Below are positions 18,418-28,636 of a DNA stretch of 64,000 bases, one piece after another; the stretch's first letter is position 1; every line of letters starts with the position of its first letter. The notes beneath the pieces are model-generated. The model was given only the letters and a program-made list of their open reading frames with translations. It did not search any database and was not told the origin of the DNA. This DNA is from Plebeiibacterium marinum (GTDB lineage: Bacteria > Bacteroidota > Bacteroidia > Bacteroidales > Marinilabiliaceae), in the NCBI RefSeq assembly GCF_026013615.1, contig NZ_JAPDPI010000001.1, forward strand, positions 1-64,000. Reading direction: 5' to 3'. The position numbers were made by a program, and so were the translations under genes.

Positions 18418-19830
18418 CTATTCATCGGCTTGAAACATAGGATCCCATGGAGGCAACACAATGGCTTCCGTATCGAATATTTTTAATATCGCCTCACTTA
18501 CAAACCTTTTGTTTGGCACAATTCTAAACATATACTCACTAAACCAATCGTCGGTAAATGTTAGATAGCCATTATGACCGGAATTACTCCCCCAACTATT
18601 TTCGAACTGCCACATAACAGTATTTTCATTAGAATCAACATCCACTGCCACCAAAGCCATTCCATGAGAAGATCCACTTTCTCCTGTTAGAATTCGTTTA
18701 CTCTTATCCATCCCAAACTCAACTCCCAATAAATCACCATACAAATAGTTATCTACAGCACAAAGTCCCTCTTTGGAATTAAGCTGTTTCCCTACATCAC
18801 ACGAAGCATATAGTGCCTCATTATTCTTTATGGACTCTTTTGCTATATTTTTCAATTCATTAGCAGGAAGATTAACGTATTTCCAGTTTTTTCCTTCCAA
18901 TACATTCCTATCATACGATATTTCATATAATTTATAATAAGGGCGGGTTGGATCATTCATCAACATCACATATTCTTCAAGATTGACTCCGACAAACTCG
19001 TCATAGAATTCTTTTGGAGAATATTCTTTAAAGAGGCTTAGTTTATCTTCCTTATCTGTATAACGCCACTGGAATGTTTTTGGAGGCTGACCTAAGGTCA
19101 ACACCAAAATACGGTAGATTTCCTTCAATGATTCCGTTTTTATTTCCCTTGCCACAGTCTCGCTTTTTGCCTCCCTTAATTTAAGACCTTCTTCTCGCAG
19201 TTTCCGACGCAAAAGCCGATTGAGCATACCTGTATTTTCACTATGATATGTTTCAGGCATAGCGCTTGCAGGAACAACGCCATATTTTTCAGCTAAATTC
19301 ACAAAACTATTCCATACACCGCCATCTCCAATACAACTTTTAAATAACCATGATACTGTCTGCCCACTTTCTTTTTTACCTACTTTTGCAACCAGAGGAC
19401 CCATATCTTCGTTCATACCAAGCTTTCTTGTTAAAATGACCTGCTCCAAAAACAAGTTTGATTTTTCAAGCAAATCATAAAAATACAGGTAATTCGTAGA
19501 AAAAGTAAAATTAGGCAAACTATACTTCTCCATCACCTTAGGCCTAAGTACATTTAAACTGGTAAACATCCAACACCGTCCCGAACTCTTTTGATCGGTA
19601 ATACCACTAACATCAACCCTGTATTTAAACTTATGATCGTTGGTAGCAATATTTTCCCTATTAAGGGCTATACTTTTAAGATCATTACCTGAAATAGCAC
19701 TTATTATAGCTTTTTCTGATGGGGAATTATCTATTCCGCTTTCACACTTTTCAATTATTTCCGGAGTTAATATCTGTGCCTGCACTCCTATTGATAACAA
19801 AAGCACTGAAAAACCAATTAATATTTTCAT
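18418..19830 (-). CDS. Secreted C1B peptidase (aminopeptidase C / bleomycin hydrolase-like)
   Basis: 470 residues from ATG at 19830; a TTG two codons upstream is less likely. The signal peptide is MKILIGFSVLLLSIGVQAQ, so the enzyme is exported, unlike cytosolic PepC of Firmicutes. The papain-type triad is visible: Cys86 in 'SSGRCWMFTSLNV', His in 'SSHGMALVAVD' near 394 and Asn in 'FENSWGSNSGHNGY' near 417. Lengths and insertions fit bleomycin hydrolase/PepC. The likely role is trimming peptides in the periplasm for uptake. Not in an obvious operon. Confidence 0.92.
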   Translation of the reverse strand: MKILIGFSVLLLSIGVQAQILTPEIIEKCESGIDNSPSEKAIISAISGNDLKSIALNRENIATNDHKFKYRVDVSGITDQKSSGRCWMFTSLNVLRPKVMEKYSLPNFTFSTNYLYFYDLLEKSNLFLEQVILTRKLGMNEDMGPLVAKVGKKESGQTVSWLFKSCIGDGGVWNSFVNLAEKYGVVPASAMPETYHSENTGMLNRLLRRKLREEGLKLREAKSETVAREIKTESLKEIYRILVLTLGQPPKTFQWRYTDKEDKLSLFKEYSPKEFYDEFVGVNLEEYVMLMNDPTRPYYKLYEISYDRNVLEGKNWKYVNLPANELKNIAKESIKNNEALYASCDVGKQLNSKEGLCAVDNYLYGDLLGVEFGMDKSKRILTGESGSSHGMALVAVDVDSNENTVMWQFENSWGSNSGHNGYLTFTDDWFSEYMFRIVPNKRFVSEAILKIFDTEAIVLPPWDPMFQADE

Positions 19831-19885
19831 AATCAATTAATATTTTGCTCAATAAAAAAACATATTGAGAATATAAGTTACCTAA

Positions 19886-19915
19886 ATAAAAAAAGGCCGG
19901 TCAACGACCGGCCTT
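19886..19915 (-). terminator. Terminator of TPR/OmpA-like lipoprotein gene
   Basis: Perfect 10-bp stem AAGGCCGGTC / GACCGGCCTT (19893-19902, 19906-19915), with an A-run on plus (T-run on minus). Confidence 0.9.
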
Positions 19916-19938
19916 ACTTTTATCTTAATGCAGTATAA

Positions 19939-21660
19939 TTACTGTACAATAGACTTAAATGTAGCATCTTCAAGGAATTTACCAAACTCCATATCTTTTG
20001 CAGCTACTTCTTTCAATGAACCGTCAAGCTCAACAGCTTTACGAAGACTTTCAAACATTAAATCGTTATCAGCAGTTCTTGCACCACAGATAGCTTTTAA
20101 GTAATATTTGAAACCTACTTCCATTGTGTTTGCATTTAAAGTAGATAAAGCTGCATCATACTTCTCAGCTAAAATTTTAGCTAATGCAGCGTTACAGCTA
20201 GTGCTGTTTCCAAAATAACGCATAGCAGCATCATAATCTCCTTTATGGATTGAAACAATTCCTAAGTTGTTATCTAACTCAGCACCAACTCCAGCAGCAG
20301 CACCGAAATACTCTTCTGCTTTTGCTAAATCACCTTTACGTAAAGCAATAACACCAAGGTTGTTGTTGATTACTGGGTTACCAGTGCTCAACTCAGCAGC
20401 TTTTTCTAATTTTGCTTTAGCATCGTCTAATTTATCTTGCTTAACTAAGATATAAGCTATATCGTTATAACCTCTCCAACATTTAGGATATACTTTAGTT
20501 ACGCTTGTATAGATAGACAATTGTTTGCTCATATCATCTGTTAATGTAGCAGCATAAAGAAGCTCCTCTACATTTAATTCTGATGGATTAGAAGCAGCTA
20601 ACTCAGCAATTTCTTCGTCAGACTTACCAATTAACTCAACATTAACAGCGATTTTAGAACGACGTAATTGAGGTAAGATATCATCAGCAATTACCTTGTA
20701 AGTCTCAGACATATTTTTGATTTCTTTCTCACGTACTTCAGGATCTGAATACATTGAAAGAACTCTTAAGATTAATTCTTTATCCTGGATGCTTGAAGCT
20801 TCCATTAAAGATTTAAAACCTTCCCAATCTTCAGGAGTATTTTTTAAGTCGAAGAAACCTTCAGCAGACTGATCAACTTTAGCTCTTTTTAATTCTTTTG
20901 CTAAATATTTTTCAGCAGCTTTTTGTCTTTTTTCTGATAAAGAAGTGTTCAAATCTGTTGGACCATCAGGAGATGCATAAGCCGAAATAGAAACACCTGT
21001 GAATTTTTTGTTCTCTGCAGCCTCAGCTTCTTTGATGTAATCTTTAAGTGCTTTTACTTCTTCTTTTCTCAATTCTGTTCCACGAAGGGCAGCTTGTTGG
21101 ATTAAGAAGAAAATATCAGCTCCCTGGCTTTCAGGTACAATTCTTTGAAATTTATCTTTTCCTAATGCAGCCATAGCGCCTTTATCTTTAACAAGATCTG
21201 AAGTAGCTATAACACCATCAGCAATTTTATAATCATCAAAATCAATTGAAGAAGTTCCTTTTGTTGCTTTAATACGAACAACTAAATCAGAAACTTTCAT
21301 ATTTTCATTGTAAGGAACAGATCCTGTATAAGAATACTGACCACCATTTAGGTAAGAGATCACTTGGTTATTTCCTTCTACAGACTCCCCTTGAACTGTT
21401 TTAGAAGGGAAAGCTGTTTCTCCACCATCATACTTTAATACCGGAGTTAACTCTACAATGGCTTTTTTATCCATGTATTTCTCTGGTACTTTAACTTTTA
21501 CAGTAACATCAACTTTACCTGCATGGGCTTCTAAAACCTCCGGGGTAACAGTATATGTTACATCTTGTGCTCCAGTTTTCATTTTATTTAACCCGGCACA
21601 GCTTGCTAATAATGCTGCAAGGGCTAATGAAGCAAAAACATTGATTCTTGATTTTTTCAT
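19939..21660 (-). CDS. TPR lipoprotein with OmpA-like domain
   Basis: 573-residue envelope protein. The signal peptide ends 'LAALLASC' (lipid Cys about 21). Residues 30-170 form a beta-rich domain. An OmpA-like segment follows, recognisable from 'SISAYASPDGPTDLNTSLSE' and 'RQKAAEKYL' near 225-265, the type that contacts peptidoglycan. The C-terminal third (about 385-570) is TPR-like ('GYNDIAYILVKQDKLDDAKA', 'NPVINNNLGVIALRKGDLAK'). I infer a structural or assembly role at the outer membrane. Two perfect -7 matches lie upstream on minus: TAAATTTG (plus 21709-21716) and TATATTTG (21758-21765, TTG 21 nt before it), the latter fitting a leader of about 100 nt. Confidence 0.8.
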   Translation of the reverse strand: MKKSRINVFASLALAALLASCAGLNKMKTGAQDVTYTVTPEVLEAHAGKVDVTVKVKVPEKYMDKKAIVELTPVLKYDGGETAFPSKTVQGESVEGNNQVISYLNGGQYSYTGSVPYNENMKVSDLVVRIKATKGTSSIDFDDYKIADGVIATSDLVKDKGAMAALGKDKFQRIVPESQGADIFFLIQQAALRGTELRKEEVKALKDYIKEAEAAENKKFTGVSISAYASPDGPTDLNTSLSEKRQKAAEKYLAKELKRAKVDQSAEGFFDLKNTPEDWEGFKSLMEASSIQDKELILRVLSMYSDPEVREKEIKNMSETYKVIADDILPQLRRSKIAVNVELIGKSDEEIAELAASNPSELNVEELLYAATLTDDMSKQLSIYTSVTKVYPKCWRGYNDIAYILVKQDKLDDAKAKLEKAAELSTGNPVINNNLGVIALRKGDLAKAEEYFGAAAGVGAELDNNLGIVSIHKGDYDAAMRYFGNSTSCNAALAKILAEKYDAALSTLNANTMEVGFKYYLKAICGARTADNDLMFESLRKAVELDGSLKEVAAKDMEFGKFLEDATFKSIVQ

Positions 21661-21906
21661 AATATTAACCTAATTATGTGTTTTCAATTAACTTTCGATT
21701 AGCTTGTACAAATTTAAGAATGTTTTTAAAAAATAAAAGATCCTAGTACAATATTTGCAAATATAGATAATCTCTTGGGATTATATCAAGTACCTGACAA
21801 TAATATGATATGTTTTTTAACAATGGGAACGAATAACGCTAGTGATTATTATTTTTTTTGATAAAAAAACACAAGACTTCATATAAAATCAACCTCTCTA
21901 CAGCAC

Positions 21907-22404
21907 TTAGAATAACAAATCAGACTTCCGTAATCGTTCCTCTTTATATTTCCCAAAAAACCAACCACCAAGAGTTCCCAACACCCATCCCAGAATAATT
22001 CCACCTTTCATTGGAAAAACAGGTATTAAAAACGAAACGACGATCCCAAAAACAACTCCCAAAGCCATACCCTTTAGTGCATTAACAGACAACACCAATC
22101 CTTTAGGCTTAATGGAATGCTGCACTTTCAAATGTTTCATTATCTTTTCAACCTGATTATCAAACTCTAAAGAATAGCTATTTCCATCCTCAAAAAATTG
22201 ATCCAGATGGAGCGTTGCCTCTTGCAATTTACCCCAGTACATTAAACAATCCGGACATGCAGAAGACTTACTTTCCAACAACTTACCCAAACGGGGCAAA
22301 ACCTGGAAATTTGATAACGCAGCCTGAACTTTTGGCAACCGTTCTGCCTTTTCTTCAAGAGATTGAATCCACTCCTCATACCCCATTACTTCAGCCATAT
22401 TCAT
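21907..22404 (-). CDS. Uncharacterised membrane protein
   Basis: 165 residues, family not recognised. The first 105 residues are soluble, helical and charged, with a CxxC-like 'SACPDCLMYW' that could bind metal or form a disulfide. Two hydrophobic segments follow: 'GMALGVVFGIVVSFLIPVF' at about 112-130 and 'GGIILGWVLGTLGGWFFG' at about 134-151. A short basic tail ends it. It lies downstream of pnp on the same strand, separated by a terminator. ATG at 22404 or 22398 are equally possible starts. Confidence 0.65.
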   Translation of the reverse strand: MNMAEVMGYEEWIQSLEEKAERLPKVQAALSNFQVLPRLGKLLESKSSACPDCLMYWGKLQEATLHLDQFFEDGNSYSLEFDNQVEKIMKHLKVQHSIKPKGLVLSVNALKGMALGVVFGIVVSFLIPVFPMKGGIILGWVLGTLGGWFFGKYKEERLRKSDLLF

Positions 22405-22430
22405 TTATTTTACATGAACCCCAATATACA

Positions 22431-22453
22431 AAAAAAGGCCCTGCCGGACCTTT
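22431..22453 (-). terminator. Terminator of pnp
   Basis: On the minus strand AAAGGTCC / GGGCCTTT forms an 8-bp stem (one T-G pair) followed by TTTT, 25 nt after the pnp stop. Confidence 0.75.
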
Positions 22454-22477
22454 CTTAAAATATAATAGAATAAAAAA

Positions 22478-24613
22478 CTATTCTTTTTTAGGTTTGCGTT
22501 CCGGACGTGGCAACAAGGCTTTTCTAGATAATTTTAATTTACCTGATCTTTGATCAATTTCAATTAATTTCACCTCTACTTCATCACCTTCTTTCAACAC
22601 ATCCTCAACTTTTTCAAGTCGTTTCCATTCAATTTCTGAAATATGAAGTAAACCATCCTTACCTGGTAAAACTTCCACAAAAGCACCAAATGGAACAATG
22701 GATTTAACTTTACCTTGATATATCTCACCAATTTCCGGCACTGCAACAATTCCTTTAATCTTGGCCATTGCGGCATTAATTGATGCTGCATTGTCGGCAG
22801 AAACACATACTTTACCTACATTACCATCCTCTTCAATAGTAATAGTCGATTCAGTTGAAGCCTGGATTTCCTGGATAATTTTTCCTCCCGGTCCGATAAC
22901 TGCACCAATCATATCTTTTGGAATAGTAATTGTTTCAATGCGTGGAGCGTGTGGTTTCAAGTCTTCACGTGGCTCAGACATAGTTTCCATAATCTTATCC
23001 ATGATATGCAAACGACCATCACGAGCCTGCAACAATGCCTTTTCTAAAACTTCGTATGAAAGACCATCAACCTTGATATCCATTTGAGTAGCAGTGATAC
23101 CATCTCTGGTTCCTGTTACTTTAAAGTCCATATCTCCTAAGTGATCTTCATCTCCTAAGATATCTGAAAGAACTGCAAAATTCTTATCCTCATCGGTAAT
23201 CAATCCCATTGCAATACCTGTAACCGGCTTTTTAATAGGCACACCAGCATCCATCAAAGCCAATGTTCCAGCACATACAGTTGCCATTGACGAAGAACCA
23301 TTTGATTCCAAAATATCAGACATAATACGTACTGTATAAGGATAATCTTTAGGCAACATCCTTTTCAACGCCCTGAAAGCAAGGTTACCATGCCCAATCT
23401 CACGACGGCTGGTTCCTCTTGAAGCCCTTGCATCTCCTGTTGAAAATGGAGGGAAATTATAATGCAATAAGAAACGCTCAATTGTTTTGTTTAAAACATC
23501 ATCAACAATTTTCTCATCAAGCTTGGTTCCTAAGGTTACAGTTGATAACGACTGAGTTTCACCACGTGTAAAAATAGAAGAACCATGAGGACCCGGCAAG
23601 TAATCAACCTCACTCCAGATAGGTCTGATCTCATCAGTTTTACGACCATCTAAACGTACTCTCTCATCAAGCACACAACGACGTACCGCATCTTTTTCCA
23701 CATCATGATAGTACTTACCAATCAATTCTGTTGGAATATCACCATCTTCAGCTTCTGCATAATTAGCTGCAACATACTCTTCTTTTATAGCAGCAAACCT
23801 ATCAGCTCTTTCATGCTTTGGCAAACCTGCTTTGGCAACTTCATATACTTTATCGTAAGTAGCAGCTTTAATGTGAGCTCTCAACTCTTCATCATTCTCT
23901 TCGTGACAATAGGCACGTTTTTCTGTTGAGCCAACCATTTCAGCCAATTCAATCTGAGCCTGACACTGAACTTTGATAGCATCGTGAGCCACTTTCATAG
24001 CCTCAAGCATTTCCTGCTCCGACACTTCGTCCATCTCACCTTCAACCATAAGGATGTTTTCCATAGTTGCACCCACAACCAACTCCATGTCAGCATTCGC
24101 CATCTGAGTACGGGTAGGATTTACAACCAGCTCCCCATTTACACGGGCAACACGAACCTCAGAAATAGGTCCGTTAAATGGAATATCAGAAACAGCCAAA
24201 GCTGCTGATGCAGCCAAACCTGCCAAAGCATCTGGCAAATCCTCTTTATCACCTGAAATCAGGTTAATGGTAACAAACGTTTCTGCATGATAATCCTCTG
24301 GAAAAAGCGGACGTAAAGCCCTATCGACTAAACGACACACTAATATTTCATTATCCGAAGGACGAGCCTCCCTTTTCATAAATCCACCAGGGAAACGGCC
24401 AATAGCCGAAAATTTTTCTCTATACTCTACTGATAAGGGCATAAAGTCAGTACCCGGAACTGCATCTTTAGCAGATACAACGGTTGCCAATAAATAAGTG
24501 TTGTTCATTTTCACAACAACAGAACCGTCGGCTTGCTTAGCTAACTTTCCTGTTTCAATGGTAATGGACCTTCCATCACCTAAATCAATTGTTTTTTCAA
24601 TTGGAGTAATCAT
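22478..24613 (-). CDS. pnp: Polyribonucleotide nucleotidyltransferase (PNPase)
   Basis: 711-residue 3'-5' phosphorolytic exoribonuclease, active as a trimer. Order: RNase PH domain 1, helical linker, RNase PH domain 2 with '[16 protein letters not shown]' and '[11 protein letters not shown]', KH domain with GxxG in '[14 protein letters not shown]' (about 575-590), and S1 domain '[20 protein letters not shown]' near 640. The basic tail is 'RPERKPKKE'. It follows rpsO on the same strand (228-nt gap with terminator), the common rpsO-pnp order. TATATTTG on the minus strand at plus-strand 24642-24649 is a -7 candidate. Confidence 0.98.
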   Translation of the reverse strand: MITPIEKTIDLGDGRSITIETGKLAKQADGSVVVKMNNTYLLATVVSAKDAVPGTDFMPLSVEYREKFSAIGRFPGGFMKREARPSDNEILVCRLVDRALRPLFPEDYHAETFVTINLISGDKEDLPDALAGLAASAALAVSDIPFNGPISEVRVARVNGELVVNPTRTQMANADMELVVGATMENILMVEGEMDEVSEQEMLEAMKVAHDAIKVQCQAQIELAEMVGSTEKRAYCHEENDEELRAHIKAATYDKVYEVAKAGLPKHERADRFAAIKEEYVAANYAEAEDGDIPTELIGKYYHDVEKDAVRRCVLDERVRLDGRKTDEIRPIWSEVDYLPGPHGSSIFTRGETQSLSTVTLGTKLDEKIVDDVLNKTIERFLLHYNFPPFSTGDARASRGTSRREIGHGNLAFRALKRMLPKDYPYTVRIMSDILESNGSSSMATVCAGTLALMDAGVPIKKPVTGIAMGLITDEDKNFAVLSDILGDEDHLGDMDFKVTGTRDGITATQMDIKVDGLSYEVLEKALLQARDGRLHIMDKIMETMSEPREDLKPHAPRIETITIPKDMIGAVIGPGGKIIQEIQASTESTITIEEDGNVGKVCVSADNAASINAAMAKIKGIVAVPEIGEIYQGKVKSIVPFGAFVEVLPGKDGLLHISEIEWKRLEKVEDVLKEGDEVEVKLIEIDQRSGKLKLSRKALLPRPERKPKKE

Positions 24614-24795
24614 ATTATTTTCTTTATCTCTTTTGTCGCCCCAAATATATGTAATATCATGAGATTATATTATTATTCAGGCATTTATTTTCATGTGTTT
24701 AAATTTTCTTTGAGTTTCATTTGTTTTTGATATACTAATACAAAGCCAATCAACTCACAACTTTTTTTCTCAATATAAACATCCGGGTTAAACGA

Positions 24796-24825
24796 AAAAA
24801 GGCAACCCATATGGATTGCCTTTTT
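24796..24825 (-). terminator. Terminator of rpsO
   Basis: 10-bp stem AAAAAGGCAA / TTGCCTTTTT (24796-24805, 24816-24825), symmetric and so able to work in both directions, 17 nt past the rpsO stop. Confidence 0.88.
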
Positions 24826-24841
24826 AATTTCCTTAGCAAGA

Positions 24842-25111
24842 TTACTTACGAATCCCTAATTCTTTAATAATAGCACGGTATCGCTCAATATCTTTATTCT
24901 TGATGTAATCAAGTAAATTACGACGCTTACCTACTAATTTAACTAGGGCGTGTTCTGTACTATAATCCTTTTTATTAACCTTTAAGTGTTCGGTTAAATG
25001 CGAGATACGGTATGAAAATAATGCTATCTGGCCTTCAGCAGAACCAGTATCAGAATTCGACTTCCCGTACTTCTCGAAGATTTCTTGCTTTTTTTCTTTT
25101 GTCAAGTACAT
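24842..25111 (-). CDS. rpsO: 30S ribosomal protein S15
   Basis: 89 residues, the family's exact usual length. It binds 16S rRNA early in 30S assembly. The signatures 'SDTGSAEGQIALFSYRISHL', 'LVKLVGKRRNLLDYIK' and 'YRAIIKELGIRK' are all present. Upstream on the minus strand is a very good promoter (TTG, 19 nt, TATCTTTG). pnp follows on the same strand. Confidence 0.98.
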   Translation of the reverse strand: MYLTKEKKQEIFEKYGKSNSDTGSAEGQIALFSYRISHLTEHLKVNKKDYSTEHALVKLVGKRRNLLDYIKNKDIERYRAIIKELGIRK

Positions 25112-25139
25112 AAAGCTTATATTTAAAAAATTTGCGGTG

Positions 25140-25169
25140 CAAAGATAATCAATAAATTACAAGTTACAA
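25140..25169 (-). promoter_or_regulatory. Promoter for rpsO
   Basis: On the minus strand TTG (plus 25167-25169), 19 nt, TATCTTTG (plus 25140-25147), an exact Bacteroidota-type promoter about 30 nt from the rpsO ATG. Confidence 0.75.
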
Positions 25170-25190
25170 CCCGCATATCAAAAATATAAT

Positions 25191-25216
25191 AAAAAAAGCC
25201 GACTTTTTGCCGGCTT
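25191..25216 (-). terminator. Terminator of LPP20-like lipoprotein gene
   Basis: Stem AAGCCG / CGGCTT (25196-25201, 25211-25216) with an A-run at 25191-25197 on plus (T-run on minus). Confidence 0.75.
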
Positions 25217-25244
25217 CTTTACTCTAATATCTTAAAAAGAAGAA

Positions 25245-25832
25245 TTAATAACCTTTTTCTTCGGCCATTTTTTCCATTTCTTCCCTAAAAATCTCTTCGT
25301 ACTTCTTCTTATCATAGTCTATCTGAAGTTTTGAATTACTCGAAATTTTATTATTCATTGAGTTTAATAAATCTTCTTTTTCAACTTCAATAGCTACAAA
25401 TGAACGGTATTTTTTATCAGGCAGCACACTCGATTTTTCACAAGCCACAACAATATTACTAATGGTTTCATCTGCAACTTCGCGAGTAAGGTTTTCAAAT
25501 TTTTGCTCAAACTCTGCAGCCGATCCCATTTCCCTTTCATTAACATAACGGTCTGTTACCGACTTTGTATTTGATTTAATCAAGGTTACCAACCTTTGCT
25601 TTGCTAATAACAATGCTTTCTCTTTCGACAAACTTAAGTCACTACTTGTTGCCATAGAAAATGCTCTGAAATAATTTTTATCTGACTTTCCATTCTTTTC
25701 ACATGGCAAGTCCTCTAATATCTGTCCTACTTCACTGTTTGAAGTTACAGCTTTTTTAGATTTACAGCTATAAGCACCAAATGTAAGGCATAAAGCCAAG
25801 GCACCAAGTCCAATAGTTTGTTTCAATTTCAT
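25245..25832 (-). CDS. LPP20-like lipoprotein
   Basis: 195-residue predicted lipoprotein: signal peptide with lipobox 'FGAYSC' (Cys about 23), followed by Lys/Ser-rich residues. The central region 'ALLLAKQRLVTLIKS' and the late 'RSFVAIEVEKEDL' resemble the LPP20 fold found in many small Bacteroidota lipoproteins, a weak, motif-level match. The C-terminus is a charged helix (Glu/Lys rich). Monocistronic, with its own terminator. Function unknown. Confidence 0.65.
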   Translation of the reverse strand: MKLKQTIGLGALALCLTFGAYSCKSKKAVTSNSEVGQILEDLPCEKNGKSDKNYFRAFSMATSSDLSLSKEKALLLAKQRLVTLIKSNTKSVTDRYVNEREMGSAAEFEQKFENLTREVADETISNIVVACEKSSVLPDKKYRSFVAIEVEKEDLLNSMNNKISSNSKLQIDYDKKKYEEIFREEMEKMAEEKGY

Positions 25833-25910
25833 AATGAATGTTTTTGGTTAATAAAACTATTTGCTTTTCAGTCAAAAAGCAAGCCAAAGTAAATATATAA
25901 AATTATTGTT

Positions 25911-26939
25911 TTAACTCTCCTTTAAAACTTCCTTAAACAAAGATATTTGCTCATCTGTACCTAAAACAAACAATTTATCTTCTTGTGATATTTTAATTTG
26001 AGGTGAGGGGTTAAATATATAGGTACCTTCCGGAGTTTTTAATCCCATTAAATTAGCGCCGGTCCTTTTGCGCAGATTTAATTCCTGGATGGTTTTCGAG
26101 GCACTTTGGTCACTCAAACAACTACATTCTATTTCCGTCAACTTCACTTCCCGACTACGCTGAAGCAGGATATTTTCGACAAACTCCACTACATCAGGTT
26201 GGGTAACCAGCTTTGCCATCCTTTGTCCCCCTATCCTGTCAGGCATTATTACATTTGTTGCCCCGGCATGTTTCAACTTAACATCCGACCGAAAGTCACT
26301 GGCCCTGCTGATAATCTTTAATTTGGGATTCATCTCCCGCGCGGTAAGCACCACAAAAATATTATCGGCATCATTTGGCAAGGCTGTAATCAATGCTTTG
26401 GCCTTACGGATCTGCGCCACGTCCAAAACCTCTTCAGAACTTGCATCACCCTGAACATACAACAATGTTGGATCTTCAAGGATGCGGCTAACCACATTAT
26501 CCCGTTTTTCCAGGATAACAAATTTTTCACCATGCTCCTTCAGTTCCACACATGCCTGATAACCATTACGACCATATCCACAAACAATGATATGATCTTC
26601 CAGTTTAACAATCTTCTTTTTCACCTGATAAAGTTTATAGGATTGCTGCAAAGCACCTTCTACTACCAAACGGGTAATAGAGGTAATTACATAACCAAAA
26701 ATTCCGAAGCTAAATATAATAAGAAGAACTGTAAATATCTTCCCTCCTTCCGACAACGGGTACACCTCCCTAAAACCTACCGTGGAAACGGTAATTGTAG
26801 TCATATAAAGAGCATCCACAAAGGAATAGCCTTCTATCAGGGCAAAACCTACCCCTCCTACCACAATAATAAAGAACAAAGCACCCACACCATATATAAT
26901 GGTTCTGAAATTATCTAAATATGGCACTCTTTTTTTCAC
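25911..26939 (-). CDS. Potassium channel with RCK (TrkA-N/TrkA-C) domains
   Basis: 342 residues. Two transmembrane helices (about 12-34 and 68-92) flank a pore loop with the K+ filter 'TVSTVGF'. The cytoplasmic Rossmann-type TrkA-N domain starts at 'HIIVCGYGRNGYQA' (about 117), and a TrkA-C domain ends the protein. This is the MthK/Kch-like two-TM plus RCK design, forming ligand-gated tetramers. The start codon is GTG at 26939, overlapping the TGA stop of the upstream DUF2851 gene by 4 nt (GTGA), which indicates translational coupling. Confidence 0.92.
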   Translation of the reverse strand: MKKRVPYLDNFRTIIYGVGALFFIIVVGGVGFALIEGYSFVDALYMTTITVSTVGFREVYPLSEGGKIFTVLLIIFSFGIFGYVITSITRLVVEGALQQSYKLYQVKKKIVKLEDHIIVCGYGRNGYQACVELKEHGEKFVILEKRDNVVSRILEDPTLLYVQGDASSEEVLDVAQIRKAKALITALPNDADNIFVVLTAREMNPKLKIISRASDFRSDVKLKHAGATNVIMPDRIGGQRMAKLVTQPDVVEFVENILLQRSREVKLTEIECSCLSDQSASKTIQELNLRKRTGANLMGLKTPEGTYIFNPSPQIKISQEDKLFVLGTDEQISLFKEVLKES

Positions 26940-28213
26940 TCTATATCTTTAATGGATAACACCTTATGCCCAATATTACACAACAGGCATTTATTTTTTT
27001 TACAGTAATTCTTCGACAAATATATTAAAGCCTGAGAATCTCCGGCATTTTTCACCAACATTTCATTGTCTTTCCATTTATCAACGATGGCATTTCGCTC
27101 CGGTTTCATACGATTTAGCCACTCAAAAGCCCGCTCTTCAAACTCATGATTTTGAGTCACTTTACCATAGGCAAACAAAAATGGAATCAGGGTATTAATT
27201 ATAATCAGATTTTTTGAGCTTTCGCCTAGTTTTCTACTACTTTTTTCACTTTTCTTATCCAACAGGTAATGCGTTTCCCAATATGGTGAAGTTTCTACAC
27301 TGAGCTTATGAATAACGATATTCAGGTCTTTCTCGTTGATCAGTTCACCAAACAGACCCTTGATTTTAAACAACAAAGCCGCAAGCTGTGCAATACGTAT
27401 GGTGGGAAAATTAGATGGCCGAAGTCGTAAAAATCGCCAGAGATGGTTATCAACACTTTTCAGACAATGTTTTCTGCTAATAAAATGATATTCATTTTGA
27501 AGATGAACCAAAACATCATCCGAAAATTCCTGATTTAAAAAACCTGCCTGTCCCAATAACAAGGCCTCTATTTTATTCAGGTCATCAGTATATTTCAACA
27601 GTACCGTAAGAGGGATAGAACTTGCCAGTAGCTCAAACGGATCGCTATTGACCCCAAAACCAAAACTACGAAACAGCAAACGATAAAAGGTTTCGTCCCA
27701 ATTAGAGGTTGTTTGCTTTAACATAGCCTGTATCTGCAAAGCTCTTTGCTCCAGCCTTTCAATCAACATCCGTTGCATCCACATTGATTTTTCGAACAGA
27801 CTTATCCCTGCAAGCTTCCCACAACAGGCAAGCCAGTCTGTTTTTTGGGTTAAGGACACATATTTTTGCCAGATAGTATCTGACCAACTAATCTTCAACA
27901 CCGGGATATGTTCGCCATTTGTCCTTTTTGTTTCGCCAGTTCCATTTACCACTACATGCAATATCACGCTATCATAGGCTTTATCAACATCATGCTTATG
28001 TACATGCCAATCCATTAAATCGGTATGCACTTCCACATTCCCTGCCCAAAGCGTACCATTAATTTTTATTTTAGAGTTAAAAAAATCAGGGCCGGCATCT
28101 GCGTTAGATTCACCCGGACTAATAACTTCTATGCTTTGATTACATATAGTTGTGAGATTTTTCTGGTTGTACAGTTTATGTTTCCAGATATAGTGCAAGA
28201 ATTCTTCTGTCAT
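26936..28213 (-). CDS. DUF2851 family protein
   Basis: 425-residue soluble protein of a Bacteroidota-typical family (DUF2851) with no known function. The N-terminal block contains 'NADAGPDFFNSKI', 'WAGNVEVHTDLMDWHVHKHD' and 'YDSVILHVV', and the C-terminus has a 'CLLCNIGHKVL' Cys-His cluster that may bind zinc. The rest is helical. Its stop overlaps the K+-channel start by 4 nt, so the two are co-translated. A functional link to K+ transport is only inferred. Confidence 0.85.
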   Translation of the reverse strand: MTEEFLHYIWKHKLYNQKNLTTICNQSIEVISPGESNADAGPDFFNSKIKINGTLWAGNVEVHTDLMDWHVHKHDVDKAYDSVILHVVVNGTGETKRTNGEHIPVLKISWSDTIWQKYVSLTQKTDWLACCGKLAGISLFEKSMWMQRMLIERLEQRALQIQAMLKQTTSNWDETFYRLLFRSFGFGVNSDPFELLASSIPLTVLLKYTDDLNKIEALLLGQAGFLNQEFSDDVLVHLQNEYHFISRKHCLKSVDNHLWRFLRLRPSNFPTIRIAQLAALLFKIKGLFGELINEKDLNIVIHKLSVETSPYWETHYLLDKKSEKSSRKLGESSKNLIIINTLIPFLFAYGKVTQNHEFEERAFEWLNRMKPERNAIVDKWKDNEMLVKNAGDSQALIYLSKNYCKKNKCLLCNIGHKVLSIKDIE

Positions 28214-28636
28214 ATTTTAAAAAGTTAAGTTCTCAACAGATTGTTACCCTGCTAATCAATATACGGACTATCAATTATAAGATCCAGGACATTGAGCCAG
28301 CTATTAATTTTTTAAAATACAAAAACTTATCCAAATTCGGGATGTTTTCGAATTTTTTCCCACACTTCTTCGGGTCGGCTTCGGGAAGTAGTCGGGATGT
28401 GTTCGGGAAGTGTTCGGGTCGGCTTCGGCTACGGCTCGTCATATACACCCGAACAGAAGGCGATTAGCAACCGATAAAAACCAGAAGTTGGTACGGAGTT
28501 GTCTTGGAACAGAACCGGACAGGCACAAACCCACGACCACACCTTTTACGCAAAGCTGACGAAACACTCAAAATAACCAATAAGACTTTACAATTGAAAT
28601 CAGGAAATCACATATTTACCGGCAGCTTTATAAAAA
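28214..28636. other. Intergenic stretch with TTCGGG repeat cluster
   Basis: About 420 nt between the DUF2851 start and the pyrF terminator. It contains degenerate TTCGGG-rich repeats (28336-28428), much more GC-rich than the surroundings, and no supported gene. Confidence 0.5.
28336..28428. repeat. TTCGGG-rich degenerate repeats
   Basis: The 16-mer TTCGGGTCGGCTTCGG occurs exactly twice (28369-28384 and 28413-28428). Shorter copies TTCGGGATG (28336), GTCGGGATGTG (28391) and TTCGGGAAG lie around them. Confidence 0.75.

Noticed and set aside
26532-26918. Plus-strand frame of 128 residues
   Set aside because: Antisense shadow of the K+-channel gene; composition is not protein-like.
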